A stretch of 64,000 nucleotides of DNA. Origin: Eublepharis macularius. Taxonomy: Eukaryota > Chordata > Lepidosauria > Squamata > Eublepharidae. Location: contig NC_072801.1 of NCBI RefSeq assembly GCF_028583425.1, forward strand, positions 57,179,766 through 57,243,765. Reading direction: 5' to 3'. The translations under genes and the position numbers were made by a program. This document shows positions 63,931-64,000 of the stretch, in pieces; position 1 is the first letter of the stretch, and each line of letters begins with the position of its first letter. The notes beneath the pieces are model-generated. The model had not been told where the DNA came from and ran no database searches. It worked only from the letters and a program-made list of their open reading frames with translations.

Positions 63931-64000
63931 CCAATAGTATAGTTGTCTGGAGAAGGCAGCAGAGGGCATGGTTTTCTTGAGCTCTGCTCTCTTCATTGAC

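Noticed and set aside
63414-63937. Long frames on both strands near the right edge as MFAP4 5' exons
   Set aside because: They mirror each other across a palindromic MITE and lack the MFAP4 fibrinogen-domain residues expected upstream.

Overview
The window is nuclear DNA from a vertebrate, most likely a squamate reptile (lizard or gecko type). Three multi-exon vertebrate genes can be read with consensus splice sites. The space between them is packed with repeats typical of squamates: Sauria-type tRNA SINEs with Bov-B-like tails, 5S rRNA-derived SINEs, CR1 tails ending in the ATTCTATGAT motif, and many palindromic or hAT-type MITEs. No bacterial-style operons, CRISPR arrays or rRNA genes were seen. 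The species cannot be named from the sequence.

Layout. About 1-11,416 (minus strand) holds a prostasin/testisin-type trypsin-like serine protease. Five coding exons are visible: signal peptide, a 27-nt micro-exon, the IVGG/His exon, the Asp exon and the substrate-pocket exon. The last exon, which should carry the catalytic Ser, lies beyond the left edge. About 11.4-18.3 kb is repeat-rich and has no gene I can support. At 18,306-25,500 sits a GC-rich tyrosine-recombinase retrotransposon of the DIRS order, best assigned to Ngaro because it has gag-like, RT, RNase H, tyrosine recombinase and SGNH-hydrolase regions. A long first copy is followed head-to-tail by a shortened second copy. It is treated here as a fossil. 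About 25.5-32.9 kb is again repeats only.

A CpG-rich stretch at about 32.95-33.5 kb has a good splice donor and is the best candidate promoter and 5' leader exon for RNF112 (plus strand). The RNF112 coding exons run from 40,601 to 58,366. The 12-exon model stays in frame and gives 619 residues: RING finger, dynamin/GBP-like GTPase domain and a C-terminal membrane hairpin. MFAP4 lies on the minus strand at about 60,486-63,085 and points toward RNF112. Its three 3' exons of the fibrinogen-like domain are present and its 5' exons lie beyond the right edge. RNF112 and MFAP4 are also neighbours in human, so this is a conserved gene pair.

The most interesting non-genic signals are three things. 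First, three full-length copies of one non-autonomous hAT-like family have 8-bp target duplications, and a recurring internal word has changed as a block between copies. Second, a family of long palindromic MITEs has ends around GCCAAGCTACAAGTGA. Third, the Ngaro tandem carries a hydrolase gene. I found no clear, wholly new biological system. Percent identities and repeat-family names are by eye and memory.
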